A stretch of 64,000 bases of DNA from an uncultured Opitutaceae bacterium (GTDB taxonomy: Bacteria > Verrucomicrobiota > Verrucomicrobiia > Opitutales > Opitutaceae): the NCBI GenBank assembly GCA_903862935.1, contig CAIOZY010000047.1, positions 1 through 64,000 on the forward strand, written 5' to 3'. The position numbers and the translations under genes were made by a program. Of the stretch, positions 49,569 through 58,336 are shown one piece after another. Each line of letters starts with the position of its first letter. Position 1 is the first letter of the stretch. The notes under the pieces are model-generated. The model was not told the DNA's origin. It searched no databases and saw only the letters and a list, made by a program, of their open reading frames with translations.

Positions 49569-49643
49569 CCTGCCCTGATCATCGCAGAGTCGACTCGGGC
49601 CGCAATCCCCTCTTTCGTGGCCGCAGGCCCGACCCAAGAACAC

Positions 49644-50909
49644 ATGCCCGGGAAAAGGAAGTTCAACGACAAGCCCTTCGCCTATCACCAGGAGATCGAG
49701 CTTCAGATCGACACCCTCACTAACCTCGGCTCCGGACTGGGGCGGGTCGAGGGCGGCTGGGTCGTCATGGTTCCCTTCACCCTTCCCGGAGAGCGGGTCC
49801 GGGTCCGCGTTTTCCGCAACCACCGCAACTTCTCGGAGGCCGACCTGGTCGAGATCCTGTCGCCCTCCCCCCACCGGGTCGCCCCGCGATGCCCCGTCTA
49901 CGGCCGGTGCGGCGGCTGCCAATACCAGCACCTCTCGTACCCCGAGCAGCTCGCCTGGAAGCGCAGGCAGGTCGCCGAGCTGCTCGAGCACATGGCGGGT
50001 GTGTCTTTCCCGGTCGAGCCCGTCGTGGGATCTCCGCGGGAGTTCGGCTACCGGTCCAAGATCACCCCCCACTTCAACACGCGGGGCGGGGCCGGAGAGC
50101 CGGCGCCGGCAATCGGGTTCCTTCGCCAGTCAACCCGCTTCGAGGTGGTCGACGTGACCCGCTGCGAGATTGCGACGGAGGCTATCAACGAGCGGCTCAC
50201 CCAGGTCCGATCGGAAGCCCTCGCCCGGCATGCCGCCGGGGGGTACGAGAGGGGGGCGACCCTGCTCATTCGCGACGCCGGCGGATCGGTTGCGACCGAC
50301 CCCCACGAGGCAATCACCGAGACAATCTTTCTTCCCGGGGCGGCGGAAGGTTCCCCGCTGCGCCTGCAGTTTCTCGCCCGCGACTTCTTCCAGAACAACC
50401 CCTTCATCCTGCCGCTCTTCGTGGACCACGTGCGCGGGCAAACCGCCGCCGGCGGGGCGCGCTTTCTCGTTGATGCCTACTGCGGCAGCGGTCTTTTCGC
50501 CCTCGGCGCGGCCGGCTCCTTCGAGGCGGTGGCCGGGGTCGAGCTGAGCGAGACGAGTGTCGACTTCGCGCAGAAAAACGCCGTCGCGAACGGCATCGGC
50601 AACGCGACGTTTCTTGCCGGGAAGGCCGAGGCTGTCTTCGCGGGGCTCCCCTTTCCCCCCTCCGAGACGGCGGTTGTGATCGACCCACCCCGCAAGGGAT
50701 GCGACGAGTCATTTCTGGGCCAGCTGTTCTCCTTCTCGCCCAGGACCGTCGTGTATGTGAGCTGCGACCCGGCAACACAGATGCGGGACCTGAAGAACTT
50801 TCTGGCCGCGGGCTACCAGCTCAAGAGGGTCCAGCCCTTCGATCTTTTTCCGCAGACGCGCCACCTTGAGTGCGTGATGACGCTCAGCCGGGTCCCGGCC
50901 GCGGACTGA
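49644..50909 (+). CDS. RNA (uracil-5-)-methyltransferase, RlmD/TrmA type
   Basis: A 421-residue SAM-dependent m5U methyltransferase. An N-terminal TRAM-like domain (VPFTLPGERVRVRVFRNHRN) precedes the iron-sulfur cysteines CPVYGRCGGCQYQH at about residues 82-96. The catalytic domain has DAYCGSGLF, IDPPRKGCDESF, and the nucleophilic Cys in VYVSCDPATQMRDL, with the ending QPFDLFPQTRHLECV, where the Glu is the general base. The iron-sulfur motif fits RlmD or RlmC over TrmA. ATG 49644 is selected; the much longer open frame upstream is antisense to the TrmH-type gene. Its stop abuts the convergent TMTC-like stop. Confidence 0.9.
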   Translation: MPGKRKFNDKPFAYHQEIELQIDTLTNLGSGLGRVEGGWVVMVPFTLPGERVRVRVFRNHRNFSEADLVEILSPSPHRVAPRCPVYGRCGGCQYQHLSYPEQLAWKRRQVAELLEHMAGVSFPVEPVVGSPREFGYRSKITPHFNTRGGAGEPAPAIGFLRQSTRFEVVDVTRCEIATEAINERLTQVRSEALARHAAGGYERGATLLIRDAGGSVATDPHEAITETIFLPGAAEGSPLRLQFLARDFFQNNPFILPLFVDHVRGQTAAGGARFLVDAYCGSGLFALGAAGSFEAVAGVELSETSVDFAQKNAVANGIGNATFLAGKAEAVFAGLPFPPSETAVVIDPPRKGCDESFLGQLFSFSPRTVVYVSCDPATQMRDLKNFLAAGYQLKRVQPFDLFPQTRHLECVMTLSRVPAAD

Positions 50910-52553
50910 TCAGGGATTCTTCGCCGCACCGGATCCGTTCTGACGAGCCATGATCTCGAGGTTCGAACGCGCCTCGGCATAGTCCGGGTCCCAGCGCAGG
51001 GCCTCCCGGAACTGCTCGACCCCGTCGGCGACTCGGCCGGACTCGCACAGGGCAACCCCAAGGTCGTTGTGGGCCTGCGCAAACCGGGGATCGAGCCTCA
51101 ACGCAGCCTCAAAGTGAAGAATGGCCTCAGCCGTGCGGCCCGTCTTCATGAGCGCGTCTCCCAGGTTCACGTGGATCCGGTCGAGGTGGTTTGCCTTGAG
51201 CGCCAGGGCCGCCTCGAAATGCAGAACCGCCTCCGCCGGTCTTCCGGCCCGGACCAGGGCGTCGCCGAGGTTATTGTGCGCCCGGCCATTACCAGGAGCC
51301 TTCTGGACCGAGTCCGACAAGATCCCGACCGCGCTCCTGTAGACCTCGTTTCGTTCGACCGTGAGGCACCCCAGGATGACCGCCGCCCCGAGGGCCGTCC
51401 AGAGCGCCCAGCGCCCCGCCCAGCAGTATGCTCCCGCAACGACGAGACAGACCACACCGGCAAGGGGCAAATAGAGACGGTTCTCGGCGATCACCTGCCC
51501 GAGGACGGGAACGATGCTCGATGAGGGGCCAAGAATCAGGAAAAACCAACATGCCGCGAATCCGGCCGCCGGCCTCCTCACCAGGGCGAAGAGGGCCGCG
51601 GCGACGAGGCAGGCAACCGCCGCAATGTCAGGCGCCGCCCCCGCCAGCGTGCGGACAAACACGCCCCCGTAGTCAAAGATCAGGGGTGACGGCCACAGCG
51701 ACAGCCTCAGGTAAACCAGAACCGCCCGAAATTCCGTAAGGACGTAGTCCACCCACCCCAGATCCCCGGCGTACCCCCGATACCCGACTCCCCGGTGCGC
51801 CAGGCCGGTCGCGACCGCCAGTGCCGCAAACACAATCCAGGTTGCCGCCAGGGCAGCGTGGATTCTGCGCCGCTGCGACCAAGCTTCCCGGAACGTGCCG
51901 GCGATGAAGGTCCGGTCGTAGAGAAAGACCGCCACCGGGGCCGTGACCATGACCTCCTTCGAGCCCATCCCAAGCAGGCAGGCGGCCACGGAAAACCCAG
52001 CCCAGCGGGCGGCCTGGCCGGGGATCTGGGCGCCGGCCGCCCGGATGAAGCCATAGAGGGTGAGCAGGTAGAAGAGCCCCATCAGCTCCTCCGTGCGCTG
52101 CGACAGGTACGAGACCGATGCCGTTTGGACCGGGTGCACCATCCAGAGGACGGCGATCGCCAGCGCGAGCGCCGCCGCCGCGTCTCCGAAACGGCCGCGC
52201 AGGGCCCCCTGCCCGAGGGTCCGGCGGACGATCCCGAACAAGGCCAGGGCCGCCCCTATGTGGATTGCGAGGTTTAGCGCATGGTAGCTCCAGACCCCCG
52301 AACCGCTCACCGCATAGTTTAGGGCCAGGCTCAGGTTTGAGACCGGGCGACCCGTCACGGTTGCCTCGCCGGGCAGGAGGACCCCCGGAAGGTCCGCAAG
52401 GTGGTGGATCGAAAGGTTGTCGCGGATTTCAGGGAGGTCGTCGAAGACAAGCTCTCCCTGAAAGCTGTTGTGGTAGGCCGCGAGCCCGGCGAGGACTATC
52501 AAGACCGGGCCGGCCCAGGCTGCCCACCGGGAGGCTAGCGGTGATCGATCCAT
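50910..52553 (-). CDS. TMTC-like membrane glycosyltransferase with C-terminal TPRs
   Basis: A 547-residue protein with about ten hydrophobic spans in residues 12-400 and three to four TPRs in residues 405-540 (NNLGDALVRAGRPAEAVLHFEAAL and two similar repeats). The first loop carries FDDLPEIRDN, an acidic pair in the position of the catalytic Asp of GT39/GT-C enzymes, and HPVQTASVSYLSQRTEELMG, both seen in TMTC/PMT-like proteins. It probably O-glycosylates exported proteins or another acceptor on the periplasmic side; the donor is unknown. It overlaps the lipoate ligase gene by 19 bases. Confidence 0.82.
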   Translation of the reverse strand: MDRSPLASRWAAWAGPVLIVLAGLAAYHNSFQGELVFDDLPEIRDNLSIHHLADLPGVLLPGEATVTGRPVSNLSLALNYAVSGSGVWSYHALNLAIHIGAALALFGIVRRTLGQGALRGRFGDAAAALALAIAVLWMVHPVQTASVSYLSQRTEELMGLFYLLTLYGFIRAAGAQIPGQAARWAGFSVAACLLGMGSKEVMVTAPVAVFLYDRTFIAGTFREAWSQRRRIHAALAATWIVFAALAVATGLAHRGVGYRGYAGDLGWVDYVLTEFRAVLVYLRLSLWPSPLIFDYGGVFVRTLAGAAPDIAAVACLVAAALFALVRRPAAGFAACWFFLILGPSSSIVPVLGQVIAENRLYLPLAGVVCLVVAGAYCWAGRWALWTALGAAVILGCLTVERNEVYRSAVGILSDSVQKAPGNGRAHNNLGDALVRAGRPAEAVLHFEAALALKANHLDRIHVNLGDALMKTGRTAEAILHFEAALRLDPRFAQAHNDLGVALCESGRVADGVEQFREALRWDPDYAEARSNLEIMARQNGSGAAKNP

Positions 52554-53257
52554 TCCGGCGAGGAGTACTGCTCGACCAGGCCGTCGACCTCACCCTCGTT
52601 CAGTTCGGGCCAGGGTGTCGGCTGTGCGGGCAGTCCCAGGGCCGAGGCTATCTTCGCGGTGAACTCGGCTCGGAACAGATCCCAGTCGATCGGGCCCGAA
52701 CTGCCGCTGCCGCACGCCGGGCGCCAGATCGACCCTTGGAAGAGCAGCCCGTGTTTGTTGCGCTTCTGGGCGGCTCCTGCCAGCTTCGCACCGGTAGCGG
52801 GGTTGACGACGTCGTAGATCTCGGCCTGCTCGAAACACACGCCCGGAAGGTGCCCGTCATCGTCGCGCACCATTTTCACATCCACGGGAACCCCCTGGGC
52901 GCGCAGCGCCTCGGCAAGGGCCTCATGGATGACGCGGTAGCTCTGGGTAGCCCGGACCTCCTCCAGGGGATGGCCCCGGGGAATCACCAGGGCGTAGGTC
53001 CAGTCCTCGCGGTGGTCCACGATGCCCCCGCCCGTCGGCCGGCGGCAGAGGTCAAAGGGCCCGCCCGGGGGAAGCTGGGAGCGGACCCAGGCGATCTTCT
53101 GGCTGTAGCCAAAGGTGAAGGACGGGGCCCGCCAGAGGTAATGGCGGAGCCGCGCGACTCCGGGATGGGGATAGCGCTGCAGCAGCAGGAAGTCGCTCGC
53201 CATGTTCTCAGCGGCGCCCCCGGTGCGGACGGGAAGGACATGGAGGGAATCGGTCAT
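52535..53257 (-). CDS. Lipoate-protein ligase A-family protein
   Basis: A 240-residue biotin/lipoate-ligase-fold protein. RRPTGGGIVDHREDW matches the R-R-x-[ST]-G-G-G-x-V-x-H motif, and KLAGAAQKRNKHGLLFQGSI contains the conserved Lys that binds lipoyl-AMP. FTFGYSQKI near the N-terminus is also typical. No C-terminal accessory domain is visible, so it could be a stand-alone ligase, an octanoyltransferase of the LipM type, or an amidotransferase. It overlaps sixA upstream by four bases (ATGA) and the TMTC-like gene by 19. Confidence 0.84.
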   Translation of the reverse strand: MTDSLHVLPVRTGGAAENMASDFLLLQRYPHPGVARLRHYLWRAPSFTFGYSQKIAWVRSQLPPGGPFDLCRRPTGGGIVDHREDWTYALVIPRGHPLEEVRATQSYRVIHEALAEALRAQGVPVDVKMVRDDDGHLPGVCFEQAEIYDVVNPATGAKLAGAAQKRNKHGLLFQGSIWRPACGSGSSGPIDWDLFRAEFTAKIASALGLPAQPTPWPELNEGEVDGLVEQYSSPEWIDHR

Positions 53258-53724
53258 TCTGAGAAGTCTGGTGCGAGGTGCCAGCTGACGACCCAGTCGC
53301 CGGGATACTCCCCCCGGGAGGGCTCTAGCGCTAGGACCGATCCCTTGCGCAGGACAAAGGCGCCAGGGCTCGGCGAGCCGGTCACCAGGGCGGTGCCCAG
53401 CAAGGTCAGGTGGGGGTTGTGGCCGACGAGCGCCACGGAACGGCCGGCCTTAAGCCTGGGTATCACTTCCCCGGGAGGGGCGTCGGGTTCCAGTCCGGAA
53501 ATTTCCCGCAAGGGAGCCTTCAGACCCATCTCGCTTGCGAGCAGCTCGGCCGTCTGCCGGGCCCTCAGGAGCGTGCTGTGCCAGATCTCCTCGGGGGCGA
53601 AGGCCCCGCCCTGGCGCAGGATAACGGCCAGGCGCCTGACCTGGGCCAGGCCGTCGGCGCTGAGCGGCCGGCCGGAGTCCGGGCTTCCGCCGGAGGCGTG
53701 GGCGTGGCGAACCAGGTACAGCAT
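53254..53724 (-). CDS. SixA-like histidine phosphatase
   Basis: A 156-residue branch-2-type histidine phosphatase with the catalytic RHA motif at LVRHAHASGG and a second catalytic His in VALVGHNPHLTLLG; Arg in LLRARQTAELLA is the phosphate-binding residue. The short single-domain form is typical of SixA, which dephosphorylates histidine-phosphotransfer domains and PTS proteins; no target is encoded next to it. It overlaps pdxH by one base (TGATG) and the ligase gene by four. Confidence 0.88.
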   Translation of the reverse strand: MLYLVRHAHASGGSPDSGRPLSADGLAQVRRLAVILRQGGAFAPEEIWHSTLLRARQTAELLASEMGLKAPLREISGLEPDAPPGEVIPRLKAGRSVALVGHNPHLTLLGTALVTGSPSPGAFVLRKGSVLALEPSRGEYPGDWVVSWHLAPDFSE

Positions 53725-54362
53725 CAGGGGGCCAGTCTCTCAACGGTCCACTCGCCGCCCTTAACGCGGCGGTAGCGGAGGCGGTCGTGGAGGCGGCTCC
53801 GCCGGCCCTGCCAGAATTCCACGGTCTCGGGATCGAGCCGGTAACCGCCCCAGTGGGGTGGCCTCGGAACATTCCGGCCAGAGAACTGGGCCTCGACCGC
53901 CTTCATGCCCTGCTCAAGGGCCTCCCGGCCGGTGATGATGGAGCTTTGCTGGGCCACCCAGGCGCTGAGCTGGTTCGGTCTCGGGCGGCTCGCAAAATAG
54001 GCGTCGGACTGCTCCGCGGGAACCTTTGCTACCGGGCCCTCGACGATCACCTGGCGCTCGATCGCGAACCAGGGAAACACGATCGAGGCGCGGGGGTTCA
54101 CCTCGAGTTCGCGGCCCTTGCGCCCCTCGTAGTGGGTGTAAAAAACAAAACCCCGCCCGTCCACCGCCCTCAGGAGCACCGTCCGCGAGGCCGGTCTCCC
54201 GGTGCGGTCCGCGGTCGACAGCACCATCGCATTGGGCTCGTCAATCTTCGCGGCCACGGCCTCGCCAAACCACTTGTCGAACTGCCGAAACGGGTCGCGG
54301 GCCAGATCCTTCTCGGAGAGGCCCGCCATGCTGTAGTCCTTCCTCAGGTCGGCGAGGGTCAT
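53724..54362 (-). CDS. pdxH: Pyridoxine/pyridoxamine 5'-phosphate oxidase
   Basis: A 212-residue FMN-dependent oxidase that makes PLP. N-terminal DLRKDYSMAGLSEKDL, MVLSTADRTGRPASRTVLLR, FYTHYEGRKGRELEVNPRASIVFPW and the C-terminal signature FWQGRRSRLHDRLRYRR are all present; the last binds substrate phosphate and FMN. The start at 54362 (MTLADLRKDY) fits the family; thirteen extra in-frame codons upstream do not. It heads the operon that continues with sixA, the ligase and the TMTC-like gene. Confidence 0.94.
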   Translation of the reverse strand: MTLADLRKDYSMAGLSEKDLARDPFRQFDKWFGEAVAAKIDEPNAMVLSTADRTGRPASRTVLLRAVDGRGFVFYTHYEGRKGRELEVNPRASIVFPWFAIERQVIVEGPVAKVPAEQSDAYFASRPRPNQLSAWVAQQSSIITGREALEQGMKAVEAQFSGRNVPRPPHWGGYRLDPETVEFWQGRRSRLHDRLRYRRVKGGEWTVERLAP

Positions 54363-54420
54363 CGAAATCGGGAGCGTGCTTGCCGGACCCGGCCTGGGCA
54401 ATACATTTGCGGGGCTCCCG

Positions 54421-55662
54421 ATGACCCCCGCCTCCTACATCGACCTCCACACGGGCGACCTGCTCAAGGACTTAACCCATCTGGTCCGGATTCCGACCGT
54501 CAACCCCCCGGGGGAGAACTACGGGGCGGCGACGGAATGGCTCGCCGGCCGCCTCTCGAAACTCGGCCTCCGGACCCGCCGCCATGAGATTTCCAAGGGG
54601 CTCCTCAGGCGGGTGCTGCCCCCCGCCCAGCGCGGGTTCCCCCGCTATAACGTCCTGGGAAAGCTGGCCGTCGAAAAGTCCCTGAAGACGATCCACTTCA
54701 ACGCGCACTATGACGTCGTCCCGGTCTCCGGGACCTGGGCCCACGGCGGCCCCTTCAGCGGAGAGGTCGATGGCGGCTGGATCCACGGGCGCGGAACGGC
54801 CGACATGAAAGGCTCGATCGCGAGCCTGCTCTTGGCCCTGCAGTCCCTCAGGGCGACCCGGACCCCGCCCAGGATGAACGTCGAGGTCTCGTTCACCGCC
54901 GACGAGGAGACCGACTCGATCCTCGGCTCGGAGTGGCTCGTGCGCCATGCCCCGATCAACCCCGACTACGCGGTCGTCATGGAGGGCGGCGAGGAGGACT
55001 GCATCTGCTGCGGGCACAACGGAAACCTTTGGCTCGAGGTCGCCGTCCGGGGCCGCGCCGCCCATGGGTCGATGCCCCAGGACGGGGTCAACGCGCTGGA
55101 GAAGATGTCGGCCCTGGTGCTCGAGCTCGAGGGGTACAAGCGGACCCTCGCCCGGCGCGGGTTCGTCACTCCACAGGGCCGGAGGATGAGGCCCACGATC
55201 AATGTCGGTGGGGTCTTCCACTGCGGGGAGGGGGCCAAGGTGAACACCGTTCCCGCGCACGCCTCGTTCACGATCGACCGGAGGATCCTGCCCAACGAGA
55301 GCCATGGCTCGGCCTCCCGCGAACTGCGCGCGTTCCTAGCGGCCGCCGCCCGCAGGATCCCCGGGTGCCGGATCCGGGTCTCAAAGATATCGGAGAACTT
55401 CTCGTGCTTCCGCCCGCCCGCCCACCCGTTCTTTGCGGCGATGGCCTCGAGCCTGCGACGCGTGCGCGGGACAAGGCCGTCGTTCAACGTCTCCTCCGGG
55501 TTCAACGACATGCACTTTTTCTCCCACGAGCTCGGGATACCCACGCTCGGCTACGGGCCCGGGGGACTTGACTTCCACGCGGTCAACGAGCGGGTGCGCG
55601 TGCGCGAACTGGTGGCCTGCGCGAAGGTCTACGCGGACATCCTGACCAACTTTGCGGGTTAG
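54421..55662 (+). CDS. M20-family metallopeptidase (ArgE/DapE/succinyl-diaminopimelate type)
   Basis: A 413-residue dinuclear zinc hydrolase. FNAHYDVVPV contributes His and the catalytic Asp, GRGTADMKGS the bridging Asp, and FTADEETDS the catalytic Glu-Glu pair; the distal His appears in LDFHAVNERV. The dimerisation domain occupies the middle third. Related enzymes act in arginine, lysine or peptide metabolism, and the sequence does not single out one. It is divergent from pdxH across 58 bases and nearly abuts marC (three-base gap, convergent). Confidence 0.88.
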   Translation: MTPASYIDLHTGDLLKDLTHLVRIPTVNPPGENYGAATEWLAGRLSKLGLRTRRHEISKGLLRRVLPPAQRGFPRYNVLGKLAVEKSLKTIHFNAHYDVVPVSGTWAHGGPFSGEVDGGWIHGRGTADMKGSIASLLLALQSLRATRTPPRMNVEVSFTADEETDSILGSEWLVRHAPINPDYAVVMEGGEEDCICCGHNGNLWLEVAVRGRAAHGSMPQDGVNALEKMSALVLELEGYKRTLARRGFVTPQGRRMRPTINVGGVFHCGEGAKVNTVPAHASFTIDRRILPNESHGSASRELRAFLAAAARRIPGCRIRVSKISENFSCFRPPAHPFFAAMASSLRRVRGTRPSFNVSSGFNDMHFFSHELGIPTLGYGPGGLDFHAVNERVRVRELVACAKVYADILTNFAG

Positions 55663-55664
55663 GC

Positions 55665-56246
55665 CTAGCCAATCCAGCCGCGGCGGATCATGCTGACGGC
55701 GATCGCCGCCAGCAGCAGCGAGAAGATCTTCGAGATGGCCCTGAGCCCCGTGGGCCCGATCATGCGCCCCAGCTGCTCGCTGAAGGCGAACGCGAGGACG
55801 ATGATGAGTAGGTTTGCGGCCAGCCCCTCCAGGGTCGGGATGAGCCCCAGGGTCTGGTTCAAAAGCAGCAGCGTCGCGATGAGGGCCGGGCCGGCGATGA
55901 GCGGCATCCCCAGGGGGACCACTCCGAAGTCCTCCGGAGGCAGGGAGGGCTCCGCGATGGCCGACTGCACGAGGTCTCGCGCAGCGATGATCAGCAGGAT
56001 CAGCCCGCCACCGATCTGGAAGTCGCTCACGGTGATCCCGAGGGCCTTGAAGATCGTCGTGCCCAGGAACAGGAAGAGCAGGGCCACACCTCCCCCGGTC
56101 CACACGGCCTGGTGGGCGATATTCCGCTTGCGCTCGGCAGGGACCCCAGCGCCCATCGCAAGGAAGACGCCCGCGAGCCCGATCGGGTCGATCGCCACGA
56201 ACAGTGGAATGAACGACCGGATGAACTTGTCCAGGACGGGTAGCAT
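55665..56246 (-). CDS. MarC-family inner-membrane protein
   Basis: A 193-residue protein with six hydrophobic spans in the MarC pattern: FIPLFVAIDPIGLAGVFLAM, GGGVALLFLFLGTTIFKALGI, FQIGGGLILLIIA, and PLIAGPALIATLLLL later in the chain. MarC proteins are small membrane proteins with no firm substrate; a transport role is presumed. ATG 56246 was chosen over an in-frame start 12 codons upstream with a non-hydrophobic lead. It lies 39 bases downstream of the broken epimerase gene on the same strand. Confidence 0.88.
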   Translation of the reverse strand: MLPVLDKFIRSFIPLFVAIDPIGLAGVFLAMGAGVPAERKRNIAHQAVWTGGGVALLFLFLGTTIFKALGITVSDFQIGGGLILLIIAARDLVQSAIAEPSLPPEDFGVVPLGMPLIAGPALIATLLLLNQTLGLIPTLEGLAANLLIIVLAFAFSEQLGRMIGPTGLRAISKIFSLLLAAIAVSMIRRGWIG

Positions 56247-56285
56247 GGGGCCGACTATCGCGCGGCCCGAAGCCCGCGGCAAGCC

Positions 56286-57205
56286 TTAGGGCTGCGCGAG
56301 CAGCTCCCCCAGCGCGACCCGGAGGTTCGCGTGCCGGAAACAAAAACCCGACACCTGCAGCCGGAGGGGAATGCAGCGGCACCCTCCCAGGATGAGGTCC
56401 GGCTCGACCCTCATCAGGTGCCGGGCCGCCAGGCGCACGGCCCAGGCCGGGGCCGGGGGGTTCCAGGGGCGCCCGAGGGCCCGCCGCAGCTCCCCCATGA
56501 ATGCAGCGTTCATCTCGGGTTCGGGCGAGACCGCGTTGTACGGCCCCGCAGCGGACGGGGTCTTGGCCGCCCAGAAAAAGGCCCGGCAGAGGTCATCGAT
56601 GTGGATCCAGCTCAGATACTGCCGGCCGTTTCCGGCCGCGCCCCCGAGGAAGGCCCGGGTAAGGCGGGCCAGGGGGTTGAGCGCCCCTCCCTCCCGAGAA
56701 CAAACCCGATCCGAAGCGCCACCCGCCGCGGGACCCCTCCGGAGCCCCCCGAGAAGAATGCCTCCTCCCAATCGGAGACCACCCGTGCCACAAAATCCAA
56801 ACCCTTGGGAGACTGCTCGTCGCAGAGACTCCCTCCCGCGTCCCCGTAAAGCCCGACCGCCGAGGCCTGGACCAGGACCGGCGGGGGCCGGGAGCACCGG
56901 GCAAGGCCCGCGTCCACCGCGCGCACCGCGTTTATCCTGGAGTCGAGGATCTGGCGCTGGTTTTCAGGCGTGTGGAGGCAGGCGATGCTGCGCCCGGCGA
57001 GGTTCACGACCGCGTCCGCCCCGTCGATCTCGCGGACCCACTCCCCGGCCGAGGCCCCGTCCCACGCCACGGTCCTCGCATATCCTGTCGGGCGCCCGGG
57101 GTTCCTGGAGAGGATCACAACCTGCCATCCCTGGGAGGAAAAGTGCCGGGACAGGGCCGCTCCGATAAACCCGCTGCCACCTGCGATGACAACCTTTCGG
57201 TCCAT
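56286..57205 (-). pseudogene. TIGR01777-family (YfcH/SulA-like) NAD-dependent epimerase, frameshifted
   Basis: The reading starts at ATG 57205 with VVIAGGSGFIGAALSRHF (NAD motif) and continues through WEEAFFSG and RVALRIGFVLGREG. It then loses homology, running to a stop at 56612. The next frame picks up exactly there with GGALNPLARL, NGRQYLSWIHIDDL and the C-terminal RLAARHLMRVEPDLILGGCR, ending at 56286. The shift falls in a C/G-rich run at 56684-56695 (CCCCTCCCTCCC on the plus strand); one missing base restores a full-length 305-residue protein. Either a real mutation or a sequencing/assembly error in the homopolymer-like run. Confidence 0.85.
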
Positions 57206-57273
57206 GCCCCGAGTCTATTGGGGCAGCGCGGAGTTGCAACCGCTTTGGCCCCGGCATTGCCTTAGCACCGTCC

Positions 57274-58320
57274 ATGACCCATCCCGACGACCTCTATGGG
57301 TTCACCCGGCCGGAGCTGACCGAGCGGGTCGCCTCCTGGGGGCTGAGCCGGGTCCACGCAGCGAGGATCTGGAGGTACCTGTACTGGGAGTGCGTCGACT
57401 CGCTGGGTGCGATGGCCGAACTGCCCGCGAAGGTCCGATCCCGCCTTGAGTCGGAGACCCGTCTTGGGGCCCTTCCCGTGTCCCGCGAAGCCCACTCAAC
57501 CGACGGATTCACCCGGAAGTTCCTGCTCGGGCTGGCCGACGGCCGCGAGATCGAGACGGTGCTGATGCGGTTCACCGGGCGGGTCACCGCCTGCGTGAGT
57601 AGCCAGGCCGGATGCGCCATGGGGTGTGTCTTCTGCGCCACCGGCCAGATGGGGTTCGCCCGCCACCTGTCCGCCGCCGAGATCATCGCTCAGGCATCCC
57701 ACGTGGCCCGGATCCTCCACCGCGAGGGATCCCGGGCCCGGCTGCGCAACGTCGTCCTCATGGGCATGGGGGAGCCGCTCCACAACTACGAGGCCGTGAT
57801 GCGGGCGGTCTCCATCCTGACCGACCCCAGCGGATTCGCGCTCGGGGCCGACCGGATCACCCTGAGCACGGTCGGCGTCGTCCCGGGGATCAGGCGCCTG
57901 GCCGAGGAGCGCCGCCCCGTCCACCTGGCCGTCTCTCTCCATTCGGCCGACCAAGCCGAGCGCGAGACCCTGGTGCCCGCGGCGCGGAAGTGGCCCCTGG
58001 ACGAGTTGATCGGAGCCTGCCGCTATTACAGCGAAAGGACCGGGCGCAGGGTCTTCTACGAATGGACCCTGATCGAGGGCAGAAACGACTCGGGCGAGCA
58101 TGCCCGGACGGTCGGGCGCCTGCTCCGCGGCCTGAAGGCCCAGGTTAACCTCATCCCCCTTAATCCGACCGGGGGCTACGGCGGGACCCCCTCCCACCCC
58201 GAGGCGGCCCGGAGGTTCCAGCGGATTCTCACCGAGGAATTTTCAATCCCGAGCACGGTGCGGCAGCGCAGGGGAATCGACATCGCCGCAGGCTGCGGAC
58301 AGCTCGCCGGGACAGGTTGA
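57274..58320 (+). CDS. rlmN: 23S rRNA (adenine-C2)-methyltransferase / tRNA methylase RlmN
   Basis: A 348-residue radical SAM enzyme that methylates C2 of A2503 in 23S rRNA and A37 in some tRNAs. The cluster motif C-x3-C-x2-C is CAMGCVFC at about residues 115-122, preceded by CVSSQAGC. The first Cys of the two catalytic ones is near the end in the C-terminal region (GIDIAAGCGQLAG), the other at the start of the helix after the cluster. VVLMGMGEPLHNYE and LSTVGVVPGI are standard. It is divergent from the broken epimerase and convergent with the DAHP synthase. Confidence 0.95.
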   Translation: MTHPDDLYGFTRPELTERVASWGLSRVHAARIWRYLYWECVDSLGAMAELPAKVRSRLESETRLGALPVSREAHSTDGFTRKFLLGLADGREIETVLMRFTGRVTACVSSQAGCAMGCVFCATGQMGFARHLSAAEIIAQASHVARILHREGSRARLRNVVLMGMGEPLHNYEAVMRAVSILTDPSGFALGADRITLSTVGVVPGIRRLAEERRPVHLAVSLHSADQAERETLVPAARKWPLDELIGACRYYSERTGRRVFYEWTLIEGRNDSGEHARTVGRLLRGLKAQVNLIPLNPTGGYGGTPSHPEAARRFQRILTEEFSIPSTVRQRRGIDIAAGCGQLAGTG

Positions 58321-58336
58321 CGGGCTCAGTCCGGAC

